A stretch of 64,000 bases of DNA from Bacteroidales bacterium (GCA_017479705.1 JAFVCA010000038.1:62001-126000), one strand, 5' to 3'. Shown: positions 27,472 through 37,453, counted from the stretch's first letter. Notes: generated by a model not told the origin, from the letters alone. Program-made: numbers and translations.

Positions 27472-27598
27472 GTCGGGAAAAAAACTTACAGGCGGGTATC
27501 AGCGTGTCGCAGTGTGAGATAAAGGAATCCAATATGCAAGAAAAACATAAATTATTTATCGAAAAACAATAAATTGTTTCTAATTTAGAAAAAAAGTG

Positions 27599-27607
27599 TA
27601 TCTTTGC
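27599..27607 (+). promoter_or_regulatory. Bacteroidota -7 box for the DUF2975-XRE pair
   Basis: TATCTTTGC, a perfect -7 element, 46 bases before the ATG at 27654. A weak TTG at 27574-27576 lies about 22 bases upstream. Confidence 0.65.
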
Positions 27608-27653
27608 AGCACCAAATAGAGGGAGGAAAAACCTCTAAGACAAACATAGCAAA

Positions 27654-28325
27654 ATGAAAACCAATTATATAAAACATATAAGGATAGTATACAGCCTGTT
27701 TGCTGGGATACTGTTGATATGTTGCGGGCTGTTCTTCAGCAATATTATTTCGAGCGAAGACACGCCGCAGGTGGGAGGCATAAGCTCGCACAACTCCGAC
27801 TATGCTTTCACCATCACCAATCTGAATGCCGACGTGCCCCTCTACAACAACGAGCACCCCATAGAGAACACCCCTGCGGGCATCAAGGCACATGCACACA
27901 TCAGCCAGTTTGACATGGACTTCTACACCCGCGACGAGGCAACACGCAACGACGCGCGAATCAACTGGATTATGGCCTTGCAAGCCGTGCAGATTATCTG
28001 TTTCACGGCCATCATCGTGCTGGTAATCATCACGCTGATTACCTTCTACCGCAGTGCGAAACAGGGGCGGGTCTTTCCAGAAAAGAAAATATCGCTGCTG
28101 CTGGTTATCGGCATCCTGCTGGTGGTGTCGTCGCTCTGCACGGACACGAGCACCTACCTCGAACGTACACTGGCGCTTGAGCTGCTGCGCGACACGGCAT
28201 GGAAGCCCGAAGCGCACTATACCATACATTTCTCACGCATCTTCTTTGGTCTCACTCTCATCTTCCTCTCCCAGATATTCCGCATTGGCCGCGAGTTGCA
28301 AGAGGACCAAGAACTAACAATCTGA
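27654..28325 (+). CDS. DUF2975-family membrane protein
   Basis: The product is 223 residues with four membrane helices: residues about 10-30, WIMALQAVQIICFTAIIVLVIITLITF, LLLVIGILLVVSSLC and SRIFFGLTLIFLSQIF. The C-terminal helix is followed by a charged tail. The pattern FYRSAKQGRVFPEKKI between helices is typical of DUF2975 proteins, which are usually encoded next to a small XRE regulator as here. The function is not known. The regulator gene follows after 27 bases. Confidence 0.75.
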   Translation: MKTNYIKHIRIVYSLFAGILLICCGLFFSNIISSEDTPQVGGISSHNSDYAFTITNLNADVPLYNNEHPIENTPAGIKAHAHISQFDMDFYTRDEATRNDARINWIMALQAVQIICFTAIIVLVIITLITFYRSAKQGRVFPEKKISLLLVIGILLVVSSLCTDTSTYLERTLALELLRDTAWKPEAHYTIHFSRIFFGLTLIFLSQIFRIGRELQEDQELTI

Positions 28326-28352
28326 CACAATGCTGAACGAAAGGAGTACCCA

Positions 28353-28559
28353 ATGATTGTAGTAAACTTGGACGTGATGATGGCGAAGCGGAAAATATCG
28401 CTTACCGAACTGGCCGACAGGGTGGGGCTGACACCTGCCAACCTTTCCATCTTCAAGACAGGAAAGGCCCGCGCCGTGCGCTTCAGCACACTGGAACGCA
28501 TCTGCCGCGAGCTGGACTGCCAGCCGTCGGACCTGCTGGAGTATCGGCCGGACGAATAA
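28353..28559 (+). CDS. Small XRE-family helix-turn-helix regulator
   Basis: The product is 68 residues. It is a single HTH_26/YozG-like domain: MIVVNLDVMMAKRKISLTEL, then ADRVGLTPANLSIFKTGKAR as the recognition region, then FSTLERICRELDCQPSDLLEY. It has no effector domain. It probably controls its own operon with the DUF2975 gene. Confidence 0.88.
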   Translation: MIVVNLDVMMAKRKISLTELADRVGLTPANLSIFKTGKARAVRFSTLERICRELDCQPSDLLEYRPDE

Positions 28560-28622
28560 TCACGACTAACAAAAGTATAAAGAAACAACAATATAATAAA
28601 CAAACATCAAAACAACAAACAA

Positions 28623-31466
28623 ATGAAAAAGCTTTTATCTATCCTCATGCTCCTCGCCTTTGTGGGCAGCATGACATTTGTCCAGGCACAGGGTGCCCAG
28701 GGCAAAAAGAGCGACCTCACCGCCAAGGTGCCCGTCGACAAGAAAGTGAAGATCGGCAAGCTGGCCAACGGCATGACCTACTACATCCGTGCCAACAAGA
28801 AGCCCGAAAACCGCGTTCAGTTCCGTCTGGTCACCAATGCCGGTTCCATCCTCGAAGACGACGACCAGCAGGGTCTGGCCCACTTCTGCGAGCACATGGC
28901 CTTCAACGGTACCCAGTACTACAAGGGCAACGAGATGATCAGCACCCTGCAGAAGAACGGTATCGAGTTTGGCCGCGGCATCAACGCCTGGACAGCCTTC
29001 GACGAGACCGTCTACTACGTAGAGCTGCCCGCCGACAACAAGGACCTCGTCGAGATGGGTTTCAAAATCCTCGACGGCTGGGCTTCCAAACTGCTGTTTG
29101 ACCAAGACGAAATCGAGCACGAGCGTGGCGTCATCCTCGAAGAGTGGCGCGGCGGCCTCGGTGCACAGGAGCGTCTGCGCAAGGCCACTTGGCCCATCAT
29201 GCTGAAAGGCTCCCGCTATGCCGACCGTCTGCCCATCGGTCTTGAGGAGGTCATCCGCACCTTCCAGCGTCCCGTCATCACCCGTTTCTACAATGACTGG
29301 TACCGCCCCGACCTGCAGGCCGTCATCATTGTTGGCGACATCGACGTGAACGCCATGGAGGCCAAAGTGCACGAGTATTTCGACAGCCGCAAGGCCGTTG
29401 AGAATCCCCGTCCCCGCCCCGAGTACGACATCCCCGGCAACAAGGAGCCCCTGGTGGCCATCGCTACCGACAAGGAAGCCACCAATGCCAGCATGATGCT
29501 CTTCTGGAAACACGCAAAAGCCCCCCAGGGCACCGTTGGCGACTACCGCGCCAGCCTGGTGCGCAACCTGGTCAGCGGCATGCTTGACGACCGCTACAAC
29601 GAGCTGGCCGAGAAAGCCACTGCCCCCTTCATCTATGCTGGTGGCGGTTACGGTGGTTTCTTAGGCCGTAGCTGCGACGCTTTCATCGGCAGCTGCGCTC
29701 CCAAGGAGAACCGCATCGAGGAGGCCACCGAGGCTGTCTTAGCCGAGATTTTCCGCGCCGTGCAGAACGGCTTCACCGCTACCGAGCTGGAGCGCCAGAA
29801 AGAAGAGATGCTGGAACACTACCGCAAAATGGCCAAAGAGGCCAACAAGACCAACAGCAACAACTTTGCTCAGGAGTACACCAACAACTTCCTCGAAGGT
29901 GAGGTGATCCCCGGCATCATGGCCGAGAACCGCTATGCCAAGGAGTTCATCCCCGAAATCACCCTCGAAGAGTGCAACGCCCTCATTAGAACATGGGTCA
30001 CCGACGAGAACTTTGTCTACTACCTCACCGCACCCCAGCAAGAAGGCTACAAAGTGCCCACCGAGCAGGAAGTGCTGAAAATCTACAATCGCGCCCGCGC
30101 CAACAAGTATGCCGCTTGGGTTGACAACTACAAGGACGAGCCCCTCTTCGAGAAACAGCTTGCCGCCGTCACCCCGAAACTCACCAAGACCAACACCGTC
30201 CTTGATTATAAGGAATACACCTGCCCCAACGGCGTCAAATTCATCGTCAAGAAGACCGAACTGAAGGACGACGAAATCCAGATGAACTCCTTTGCATGGG
30301 GCGGCACCTCGCTCTACAGCGATGCTGAATACTACATGGCCAGCAATGCCGCCAGCTTTGTCGACGATGCCGGTATCGCCCAGTTCAGCAACACCCAGCT
30401 CAGCAAAAAACTGAAGGGTGTCAACGTCTCCATCAGCCCCAACATTAATGATCAGACCCAGGGCTTCCGCGGCAATTGCGCCCCCAAGGATCTCGAGACC
30501 ATGCTGCAGCTCCTCACCCTCTACTACGAAGCTCCCCGCAAGGACAAAGAGTCCTTCGACAAGAACATTGACCAACTGCGCAACCAGCTGAAATTCATCG
30601 GCGAGAATCCTCAGGTTGTCTTCATCAAGAAGTTCAGCGAGATGGCTCGTCCCGGCGACCCCCGCGCCATCACTGTCCCTTCCGAGGAGAACATTGCCAG
30701 CCTGAATCTGGACCGCATGTATGAAATCTTCCGCGAACGCTTCAGCAACGCCGCCCACCAGACCTTCTTCTTCGTGGGTAACATCGAGGATGCCGACATC
30801 AACCTCATTGCCAAGTACCTCGGCAACCTGCCCACCACCAAGGCCAAAGCCGAGAAATACCGCAAGCTGAAGGACTACGACTTCAAGGGTACTCCCCGCG
30901 CCACTGCCTACAAGGGCACCGACAACCAGGGAATCATGCTGATGAGCGGCAGCACCAAGGGCTACAAACACAGCCCCAAGAATGCTGAAATCATCGACCA
31001 GCTCAGCGCCTGCATGGAAATCACCGCTCTCGAAATCATCCGCGAGAAGATGGGTGGCACTTACAGCCCCAGCGTCAACGTCAGCTACGGCCGTATCCCC
31101 GAACCGGAGGTTGGCTGGACATTCTACATCAACTGCAACCCCGACAGCACCGCTCTCATTGAGAATGCTGCCATGGGAATCCTGAAACAGTACATCAACA
31201 ACGGTCCCGACGCCGAGACCCTTGCCAAGGTTCAGGAACAGCAGATTATCAACCGCCAGAACAGCAAACAGAACAATAGTTTCTGGATGGGTCAGATTAT
31301 GGGCAGCTACCGCTACAACGAGAGCCGCGACTATGTGGTCAACGACTACGAGAGTATCGTCAAGTCTGTCACCGCCAAGGACATCCAGGCTGCCGCCAAG
31401 AAGTTCATCGACCTGAAACACTACCTCGTTGTCTTCTTGAAACCCGAAGCCAAGCCCGCTGAATAA
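28623..31466 (+). CDS. M16-family zinc peptidase
   Basis: The product is 947 residues with a signal peptide (MKKLLSILMLLAFVGSMTFVQA). The inverted zinc motif is HFCEH (His87, Glu90, His91), and the third ligand region is DEIEHERGVILEEWRGG. The second half repeats the M16 fold without the zinc motif (IRNQLKFIGENPQVVFIKKF-like region and a C-terminal YINNGPDAETLAKVQE). This two-copy pattern is typical of pitrilysin/PqqL-like peptidases. It is exported, probably periplasmic, and likely degrades peptides. The codon use is strongly biased to common codons, which suggests high expression. A strong terminator follows. Confidence 0.92.
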   Translation: MKKLLSILMLLAFVGSMTFVQAQGAQGKKSDLTAKVPVDKKVKIGKLANGMTYYIRANKKPENRVQFRLVTNAGSILEDDDQQGLAHFCEHMAFNGTQYYKGNEMISTLQKNGIEFGRGINAWTAFDETVYYVELPADNKDLVEMGFKILDGWASKLLFDQDEIEHERGVILEEWRGGLGAQERLRKATWPIMLKGSRYADRLPIGLEEVIRTFQRPVITRFYNDWYRPDLQAVIIVGDIDVNAMEAKVHEYFDSRKAVENPRPRPEYDIPGNKEPLVAIATDKEATNASMMLFWKHAKAPQGTVGDYRASLVRNLVSGMLDDRYNELAEKATAPFIYAGGGYGGFLGRSCDAFIGSCAPKENRIEEATEAVLAEIFRAVQNGFTATELERQKEEMLEHYRKMAKEANKTNSNNFAQEYTNNFLEGEVIPGIMAENRYAKEFIPEITLEECNALIRTWVTDENFVYYLTAPQQEGYKVPTEQEVLKIYNRARANKYAAWVDNYKDEPLFEKQLAAVTPKLTKTNTVLDYKEYTCPNGVKFIVKKTELKDDEIQMNSFAWGGTSLYSDAEYYMASNAASFVDDAGIAQFSNTQLSKKLKGVNVSISPNINDQTQGFRGNCAPKDLETMLQLLTLYYEAPRKDKESFDKNIDQLRNQLKFIGENPQVVFIKKFSEMARPGDPRAITVPSEENIASLNLDRMYEIFRERFSNAAHQTFFFVGNIEDADINLIAKYLGNLPTTKAKAEKYRKLKDYDFKGTPRATAYKGTDNQGIMLMSGSTKGYKHSPKNAEIIDQLSACMEITALEIIREKMGGTYSPSVNVSYGRIPEPEVGWTFYINCNPDSTALIENAAMGILKQYINNGPDAETLAKVQEQQIINRQNSKQNNSFWMGQIMGSYRYNESRDYVVNDYESIVKSVTAKDIQAAAKKFIDLKHYLVVFLKPEAKPAE

Positions 31467-31485
31467 TCTCAGCCCGACACACACT

Positions 31486-31521
31486 GCAAAAGGGAAGCGG
31501 CACATACCGCTTCCCTTTTGC
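31486..31521 (+). terminator. Terminator after the M16 peptidase gene
   Basis: A perfect 15-base-pair hairpin (arms 31486-31500 and 31507-31521, loop CACATA), with TTTT in the right arm. Up to about 31717 I see nothing else. Confidence 0.85.
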
Positions 31522-31717
31522 TTTGATCCAGACGCCTATCCCAGCTTACGATAGCCGCCCCTTGGAAACAGAGTCTCTACACCCTGCCTATTGGCCGCCC
31601 GACAGGGATGGCATCCAACATTCAATACTATTGGCCGCAACGGCCCGTCGGCCTCCCAGCATCAGCTAAAACGTAGCACACAATGTGTACTGTTCAAGCC
31701 CAACAACCGAATCGACT

Positions 31718-31752
31718 AAAAAGACCGCCCCAACCATTACGGTTAAGGCGGT
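31718..31752 (-). terminator. Terminator of the 31783-32271 lipoprotein gene
   Basis: On the reverse strand ACCGCC pairs with GGCGGT (31724-31729 with 31747-31752), with an inner AACC/GGTT pair, followed by TCTTTTT. Confidence 0.75.
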
Positions 31753-31782
31753 GCACCATGAAAAACATTAAGAATGTAAAGA

Positions 31783-32271
31783 TTACATATCCTTAATAAC
31801 ACTAATCCTAAAGCTTAGGGTTTCAGCGATCCGAACGGGTTTGTAGCCGTCAAGATCCTGAACAATCAGGGTCACATAGCCCTTTTCCCATTCAAAGCGC
31901 ATGTTTTCGGGGACTATGACCAGCTCCTCTTCTCCATTTGCATTGGTCACATAGACCTCAAGCGGATAGACAAAAGGCAACAGGTTCCATGCACCCAGGT
32001 TCTGCCCCACATCGTACACATTCCACACATAAGCCTGAACTGTGCCGTTCCTGAAAACTTCGTCATTGATGGCGGGAATCTCCAACGTGCAATACAGATA
32101 GTTGTTGGAGCTTGGCTCATAACCGGAGGCCTCCTTCCATTGCGAGGGAGTGACGTTGACGCGATAGGTCTCCACTTGCGACCCATAGGTCACATTCACA
32201 TACTCTTTTTTGCAGCCCGACAGCAGCAGCACCATGGCCATCATCGGCAGGAAAAATCTTTTCAGTTTCAT
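31783..32271 (-). CDS. Small lipoprotein of unknown function
   Basis: The product is 162 residues with lipobox LLSGC (Cys20). The mature part begins KKEYVNVTYGSQVETYRVNV and is predicted to be mostly beta strands (YLYCTLEIPAINDEVFRNG, VQAYVWNVYD, YVTLIVQDLDGY). No known domain is recognised. It is a monocistronic gene with its own promoter and terminator, next to mutS2. Confidence 0.7.
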   Translation of the reverse strand: MKLKRFFLPMMAMVLLLSGCKKEYVNVTYGSQVETYRVNVTPSQWKEASGYEPSSNNYLYCTLEIPAINDEVFRNGTVQAYVWNVYDVGQNLGAWNLLPFVYPLEVYVTNANGEEELVIVPENMRFEWEKGYVTLIVQDLDGYKPVRIAETLSFRISVIKDM

Positions 32272-32317
32272 TGTTTTGAGGTATTAAGTTATTATTCAAT
32301 TATTTTCTTTTACGATT

Positions 32318-32326
32318 GCAAAGATA
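32318..32326 (-). promoter_or_regulatory. Bacteroidota -7 box for the 31783 lipoprotein gene
   Basis: The reverse strand reads TATCTTTGC, 47 bases before the ATG at 32271. Confidence 0.65.
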
Positions 32327-32379
32327 CAAAGTTTTTTCCTATAAAATTCCCCATCCTGCACATATTTTTCCCGCGCCGC

Positions 32380-34821
32380 CTATTTCAGATGCACCACAGT
32401 GATGCCGTCGCCGCCCAATTCCAACCGTTCGGAATGGAACGACTGCACGTCGCGGTTGCCTTGCAGGTAGTCTCGGATTATCTGTTTCAGAATGCCGTAC
32501 CCCTTGCCGTGCAGTATGCGCAGCTCCTTCTCGCTCAGCAGTTGGGCGTCGTCCATGAAGTGTTGCAGATTCTCCAATGCCTCGTCGGCCCGCTGGCCGC
32601 GCAAATCGAGGGTGGGATTAAAGCTTTTGCGCTTCTCGTTGATGTCGTCATAGATGGATTGGAACCTTCCCGTCTGTCGGCTTTGGCGTTCGGACGGTAT
32701 TGCTTTCTTCTTCGTCCCGCTCAGCCGGCTCAGGGCAATGGTCATGCGGATGCTGTTGCTCTCCACCACAGCCTTCTTGCCCTTCAGCTCCACCACCTGC
32801 GCAAACGTCTCCTGCCCGTCAATGCGCACTATGCTGCCCACGCCAATGGGTATGTCCTTCCCGTCCTCTTCCTCCTTGTTGTCGCGGCCTTTCGGGGGCT
32901 CGATGGCGGCCATCTCCTTGGCGGCCTTGGCATGCTCCTCGTCGTGGCGCTCCTGGTCCAGGGCTATCCGTTCGGCCTCGGCCTTCATCTGCTGGCGTGC
33001 CTTCAGGGTCGTCTCCCGCTCGGCCTTGGCCTCCTTGATGGTGCTGATGGTGTTCTCCACCGTCCGGTTGGCGTCGGCCAGTATCTGCTGCGCCTCCTTG
33101 CGGGCAGCGCTCAATATCTCATACTTCTTGTCCTGCAACTGCTGCGTCAGCCGTTGGTACTTCTCCGTCACCTCCGACAGGAACTGGTCGGCCACATCCA
33201 GCTCGGTCTGCCTCCGCTCCACCTCCTGCTTGTCCAGTTCTATCTGTTGCAGCTGGTGTTCGAAATTCAGCATCTGGCCTCCCACCTTGCCCGCGGCCTC
33301 TTTCAGCACCTCGGGCGGAAAACCGATATTCTGCGCAATCTCGAACGCAAACGAGCTGCCCGGATGCCCGATGGAGAGACGGTACAACGGCTTCATCTGC
33401 TCGGTGTCGAACAGCATGGCGCCGTTGACGATGCCGGGACAATGGTCTGCCATCAGTTTCAAGTCGGCAAAGTGGGTCGTCACCACCCCGAAGGCATGGC
33501 GGCGATACAACTCCTCTAACAGGGCCTCGGCAATGGCGCAGCCCGAACGGGGCTCGGTGCCTCCACCCAACTCGTCCAACAGGAAGAGGGTGTTGCCGTC
33601 CGCTGTCTCCAGCAGCTGTTTCATGCTCTGCAGGTGCGAAGTGTAGGTACTCAGGTCATTGTCTATCGACTGCTGGTCGCCAATGTCGATAAACACTGTG
33701 TCGAAGATGCCGAATTCCGATGTCTCACGGCAGGGCACCAGCATGCCGCACTGCAACATGTACTGTATCAACCCCACCGCTTTCAGGCACACCGATTTTC
33801 CTCCCGCATTGGGCCCCGAAACGATGAGTATGTGCTGCTCGTCGTCCAGGTTGATGTTGAAGGGCACCACTTCGTCCTTGCGGTTCAGGTAGAGCAATGG
33901 ATGACGCGCCTCTATCCAACTGATTTTCGTGATGCTGTCCACTATGGGGCGGCCGCAGCGCAGCGTCAAGGCCAGCCGCGCCTTGGCACGGATAAAGTCT
34001 ATGCGAGCCAAAAACCAATAGGCATTCACCAGCGCGTCCAACTGCGGGCGTATCATGTCCGTAAACTTGGCCAGGATGTGGCGTATCTCCCGTTGCTCGG
34101 CAAACTCCAGTTCGCGCAAGTCGTTGTTCAGTTCCACCACCTCCGACGGCTCCAAGTATGCCGTCTGGCGCGTTGCCGACTCGTCGTGTATCAAGCCCTT
34201 GATTTTGCGCCGGTGGGTGTCCAGCATCGGGATCACCATCCGCCCGTTGCGGATGGTCACCTCTGCGCCGTCCGGTGCCCAGCCCTCATGTTTGGCACGG
34301 GCCAGCTGGCGGTTTATCTGCACATCCACCTCGTTGCGCTTGCGTGCCATCTGACGCCGGATGTCCAACAGCTGTGGCGAGGCGTTGTCGTATATCTCGC
34401 CCTTGTCGTCAATTATCTTGCTGATGGCCTTGGTGATGGCGGGATCCAAATCCACCCGCTTGGCCAACTCATAGAGGTGGGGGTAGCGCACGGGGTCGTC
34501 CCGCAGCAGGAAGCGCAGGCAGTCCCCAATGGTATGCAGCGAGCAGCGCAAGTCGAAGAGAGCCTCCTGCTCGATGACGGTGTTGCCCACACGCAGCCGC
34601 ACCAGCTCGTCGGTCAGGTCTATGAAATCCTGCGACGGGAACGAGTTCTCCAACACCAGTATCTGGCGGAACTCCTCGGTCTGCTGCAACTCGCGCACCA
34701 CTCGGTCATAGCTGCTGGAAAAGGCCATCTCGCCCACCATCCTTTCGGCCAGTGCATTGGTGCACTCCGCTGCAAGCAACTCACGTATCTTGGTAAAGCC
34801 CAGTTTGTCTTCTATAGTCAT
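32380..34821 (-). CDS. mutS2: MutS2 family protein
   Basis: The product is 813 residues, normal for MutS2. The MutS core ATPase has Walker A SGPNAGGKS (about 333-341), FDTVFIDIGDQQSI and LLDELGGGTEPRSG. A long coiled coil follows (about 510-620), then an SH3-like KOW segment (IPIGVGSIVRIDGQETFAQV) and a C-terminal Smr domain with LDLRGQRADEALENL and ILHGKGYGILK. MutS2 acts in ribosome rescue or suppression of recombination depending on species. It is the last gene of the ribF operon. Confidence 0.95.
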   Translation of the reverse strand: MTIEDKLGFTKIRELLAAECTNALAERMVGEMAFSSSYDRVVRELQQTEEFRQILVLENSFPSQDFIDLTDELVRLRVGNTVIEQEALFDLRCSLHTIGDCLRFLLRDDPVRYPHLYELAKRVDLDPAITKAISKIIDDKGEIYDNASPQLLDIRRQMARKRNEVDVQINRQLARAKHEGWAPDGAEVTIRNGRMVIPMLDTHRRKIKGLIHDESATRQTAYLEPSEVVELNNDLRELEFAEQREIRHILAKFTDMIRPQLDALVNAYWFLARIDFIRAKARLALTLRCGRPIVDSITKISWIEARHPLLYLNRKDEVVPFNINLDDEQHILIVSGPNAGGKSVCLKAVGLIQYMLQCGMLVPCRETSEFGIFDTVFIDIGDQQSIDNDLSTYTSHLQSMKQLLETADGNTLFLLDELGGGTEPRSGCAIAEALLEELYRRHAFGVVTTHFADLKLMADHCPGIVNGAMLFDTEQMKPLYRLSIGHPGSSFAFEIAQNIGFPPEVLKEAAGKVGGQMLNFEHQLQQIELDKQEVERRQTELDVADQFLSEVTEKYQRLTQQLQDKKYEILSAARKEAQQILADANRTVENTISTIKEAKAERETTLKARQQMKAEAERIALDQERHDEEHAKAAKEMAAIEPPKGRDNKEEEDGKDIPIGVGSIVRIDGQETFAQVVELKGKKAVVESNSIRMTIALSRLSGTKKKAIPSERQSRQTGRFQSIYDDINEKRKSFNPTLDLRGQRADEALENLQHFMDDAQLLSEKELRILHGKGYGILKQIIRDYLQGNRDVQSFHSERLELGGDGITVVHLK

Positions 34822-34832
34822 AAATGTAGTCC

Positions 34833-35615
34833 TTAATCAAAATCAAGAAAGAAAGGCCAGTGTTGGCGGAACGCCGCCAGCCGGCCGCTGTCCAATGTGG
34901 CGCGCGCCACACCCTCTGCGCCGGGGGCCAGGCCGGCCATGTCCTGCCCCTTGTAGTTCACCACCGCGCTGTAGCCCGCATAGGGTATGCCCACCCCGTC
35001 GGTGCCCACTCGGTTCACCCCCGCCACATAGCACAGATTCTCTAAAGCGCGGGCGCGCAGCAGGGTGCTCCACGCCTCATGGCGCGACGCTGGCCAGTTG
35101 GCACACAGCAACAGCAGGTCATAGTCCGGCGGATTGGCCGTGCGGAGCCATTTGGGGAAACGCAGGTCGTAGCACACGGCGGGCTTGATGCGCCATCCGC
35201 GCCATTCAAACACCTCGCGCCGCGTGCCCCGCACCAGCTGTGCGGCCTCGCTGCTCATGCGGAACGTGTGGCCCTTGTCGTAGTAGCCGTAGCTCCCGTC
35301 GGGCTTTACCCAGTGCAGCCTGTTCACCACCTTGCGGGGATTTTCGGCAATGGCCACCGTCCACGTGCCCACAAACAGCGCGTCGTGGCGTTGCGCCATG
35401 CCGAGGGCAAAGCGGTAGGTCTCCCCTTCCGGCGGCTCGGCCATGGCGGCCATATTGTCCGAGAAACCCGTAGTAAAGGTTTCGGGCACCACTAATATAT
35501 CGGCCTCCGTGCCGAGGGCGGCAAAGGCCTCCTCCACGCGGCGGCGGTTCGCGGCGGGCTGTTCCCACACTATATCCTGCTGGTAGCAGGCTATCGTCAA
35601 TTGTTCTTTCATCAT
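34833..35615 (-). CDS. Nitrilase-superfamily amidase (omega-amidase YafV type)
   Basis: The product is 260 residues. The Glu-Lys-Cys triad is visible: Glu in LVVPETFTTGF, Lys in YYDKGHTFRMS and Cys in AVCYDLRFPKW. The block ANWPASRHEAWSTLLRARALENLCYVAGVNRVG is typical of YafV-like omega-amidases, which hydrolyse the keto acids of glutamine and asparagine as repair enzymes. It starts two codons upstream of a second Met. It sits between the LRR gene and mutS2 with gaps of 13 and 11 bases. Confidence 0.9.
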   Translation of the reverse strand: MMKEQLTIACYQQDIVWEQPAANRRRVEEAFAALGTEADILVVPETFTTGFSDNMAAMAEPPEGETYRFALGMAQRHDALFVGTWTVAIAENPRKVVNRLHWVKPDGSYGYYDKGHTFRMSSEAAQLVRGTRREVFEWRGWRIKPAVCYDLRFPKWLRTANPPDYDLLLLCANWPASRHEAWSTLLRARALENLCYVAGVNRVGTDGVGIPYAGYSAVVNYKGQDMAGLAPGAEGVARATLDSGRLAAFRQHWPFFLDFD

Positions 35616-35628
35616 GGCCGTCGTTCAT

Positions 35629-36129
35629 CTAATCGGGACAGTTACAGGCATAGTCCCATAGTTTCTTTACTGAGGGCAGCAGCGCCTCGATGGCCTGCTG
35701 TTCGTCCAGCAGCAGGTGGCAGCTGCGCAGGTCTATCAGCTCTAAGGTGCCGTCCAAGGCGGCAAACTCCTTGGGCAGGGTGGTGACCCTTGTGGACCAT
35801 AGCACCAGCTCCCGCAGCTCCGTCATGGTGGCCATGACGGGCGGCAGCGTGTCAATCGGGTTGCGGCTCAGCTCCAACCGCTGCAAGTTGGTCAGCAGGG
35901 CCACGCTGTCCGGCAGGGCGGCAATGCGGTTGCCGCGCAAGTCCAGCTCCCGCAGGTTGGGCATGGCATAGACCTGCTGCGGCAGCGTCCTGAGCCGTTT
36001 GTGCCGCAGCCGCAGGATGTAGACCTGCTCTGGGTCCTTCACCTCCGCGAGCGATTTATACACCTTGTCCGGCTGGGCATAGAGCACCGCCGGCAGGGCC
36101 ATCAGCATTATTAACAACAGTTTACGCAT
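35629..36129 (-). CDS. Exported leucine-rich repeat protein
   Basis: The product is 166 residues with a signal peptide (MRKLLLIMLMALPAVLYAQ). After a short N-terminal part come four to five leucine-rich repeats (RTLPQQVYAMPNLRELDL, RIAALPDSVALLTNLQRLEL, PIDTLPPVMATMTELRELVL, RVTTLPKEFAALDGTLELIDL). The end is short and ends CNCPD. LRR proteins bind other proteins; no partner is evident. It lies in the ribF-mutS2 operon, 6 bases after ribF. Confidence 0.85.
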   Translation of the reverse strand: MRKLLLIMLMALPAVLYAQPDKVYKSLAEVKDPEQVYILRLRHKRLRTLPQQVYAMPNLRELDLRGNRIAALPDSVALLTNLQRLELSRNPIDTLPPVMATMTELRELVLWSTRVTTLPKEFAALDGTLELIDLRSCHLLLDEQQAIEALLPSVKKLWDYACNCPD

Positions 36130-36135
36130 AGGGCA

Positions 36136-37098
36136 TCATTTCTCGGCGGCAGCCGTCAGCCCCTGCGCCAGCAGCCGACGGGCCGCACGGCGGTCGGCCT
36201 CTAATTGCTCCACCAGCGTCGGAACGCTGTCGAAGCGGCAAATGTCGCGCAGTCGGGGACCAAACTCCACGGTGAGCAGGGTGTCGTACAGATTGCCGTC
36301 AAAATCAAATATATTTACTTCAAAAACAGGTTTCTCCAAACCGAACGTGGGCTGGGCGCCAAAGTTGGCCATGCCCTTCAGCCCCGACGTGCCGTCGGCC
36401 AGCGTCACCCACACGGCATACACCCCGTCGGCGGGCCACACCTTCGACGTGTCCGCCAGCGAGACGTTGGCCGTCGGGAACCCAAGTTGCCGTCCCAACT
36501 GCCGCCCGCGCTCCACGGTGCCCCACATCCTGTAGCCCCGTCCCAACATGGCGTAGGCCCTGTCCGTCTGCCCCTGCTGAAGGGCTTTGCGGATGCGCGT
36601 GGAGCTCACCTCGCCTCCGCAGTAGAACACGGCGCTGTCCACATGCAGCGACACGCCCATGCGCTCCGCCACTTCGGGCAGCCGGTCAAAGTCGTTGCGC
36701 CCGCGGCTGCCAAACATATTGTCGAACCCCAGCACCAACGCACGCGCGCCAAGCCGCCTCACTAATATGTGCTCAAAAAATTCACAGGCCGACATGCCGG
36801 CCAGTTCGGGCGTGAAAGCCACCTCGACAACCGCCTCCACGCCGCAAGCGGCCAGGAGGTCGTAGCGCTCCTCGTTGGTGGTGACGCGGAAGTGAGTGGC
36901 CACACCCTCCGTCAGCACTTGGCGCGGATGGCGGTCGAAAGTCACCACCACCGGGGAGAGCCCTTTTTGCGCCGCCACACTCTTCAAAAGCGTCAATATA
37001 TGCTGGTGCCCGATGTGCACGCCGTCAAACATGCCCACCGTCACCGCAGCCCCAGGGGCATCTAACTGTCTAATATCTTCTAATTTATATATATTCAT
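36136..37098 (-). CDS. ribF: Bifunctional riboflavin kinase/FMN adenylyltransferase
   Basis: The product is 320 residues. The N-terminal adenylyltransferase has VTVGMFDGVHIGHQHIL with the HIGH-like motif, and SSTRIRKALQQG. The C-terminal riboflavin kinase begins GRGYRMWGTVERGRQLGRQLGFPTANV. It makes FMN and FAD from riboflavin. It is the first gene of the operon with the LRR, amidase and mutS2 genes. Confidence 0.94.
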   Translation of the reverse strand: MNIYKLEDIRQLDAPGAAVTVGMFDGVHIGHQHILTLLKSVAAQKGLSPVVVTFDRHPRQVLTEGVATHFRVTTNEERYDLLAACGVEAVVEVAFTPELAGMSACEFFEHILVRRLGARALVLGFDNMFGSRGRNDFDRLPEVAERMGVSLHVDSAVFYCGGEVSSTRIRKALQQGQTDRAYAMLGRGYRMWGTVERGRQLGRQLGFPTANVSLADTSKVWPADGVYAVWVTLADGTSGLKGMANFGAQPTFGLEKPVFEVNIFDFDGNLYDTLLTVEFGPRLRDICRFDSVPTLVEQLEADRRAARRLLAQGLTAAAEK

Positions 37099-37116
37099 CT
37101 ATATATCAATAACGCT

Positions 37117-37125
37117 GCAAAGTTA
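37117..37125 (-). promoter_or_regulatory. Bacteroidota -7 box for the ribF operon
   Basis: The reverse strand reads TAACTTTGC, 18 bases before the ribF start. A TTTG-type -33 box on the same strand lies at 37148-37151. From 37150 to 37360 I see no gene. Confidence 0.65.
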
Positions 37126-37367
37126 CGAAAAAAGTAACAACTATCGGCAAAATAAATCAACTCCTCCCTCAACCTGCGCTCCCTGCCCCCACAGCCGCAG
37201 CAGTCCCGATTCTTTATCCCCCTCTTTCTCATCCCGGTGGCACAATTCTCCCTTTTCGGCATGGGAGAAAAATGGAGGAATGATGGAAAACGGCCCCCCA
37301 ACGAGCGGTCAAAGTGCCGCCGGACACCAGACTCAGGGGCAAGAAAAAGCGACCGAGCAAAAAAAAA

Positions 37368-37400
37368 TTTGTCCAGTCCAAAAAAAGTGTGTATCTTTGC
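37368..37400 (+). promoter_or_regulatory. Bacteroidota promoter of rpsP
   Basis: TTTG at 37368-37371 and TATCTTTGC at 37392-37400 are separated by 20 bases, a textbook arrangement for this phylum. Confidence 0.8.
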
Positions 37401-37453
37401 AGTCCGAATCAATTAAACAATTTTATTAATAACACTTTAAACAACAAACATTT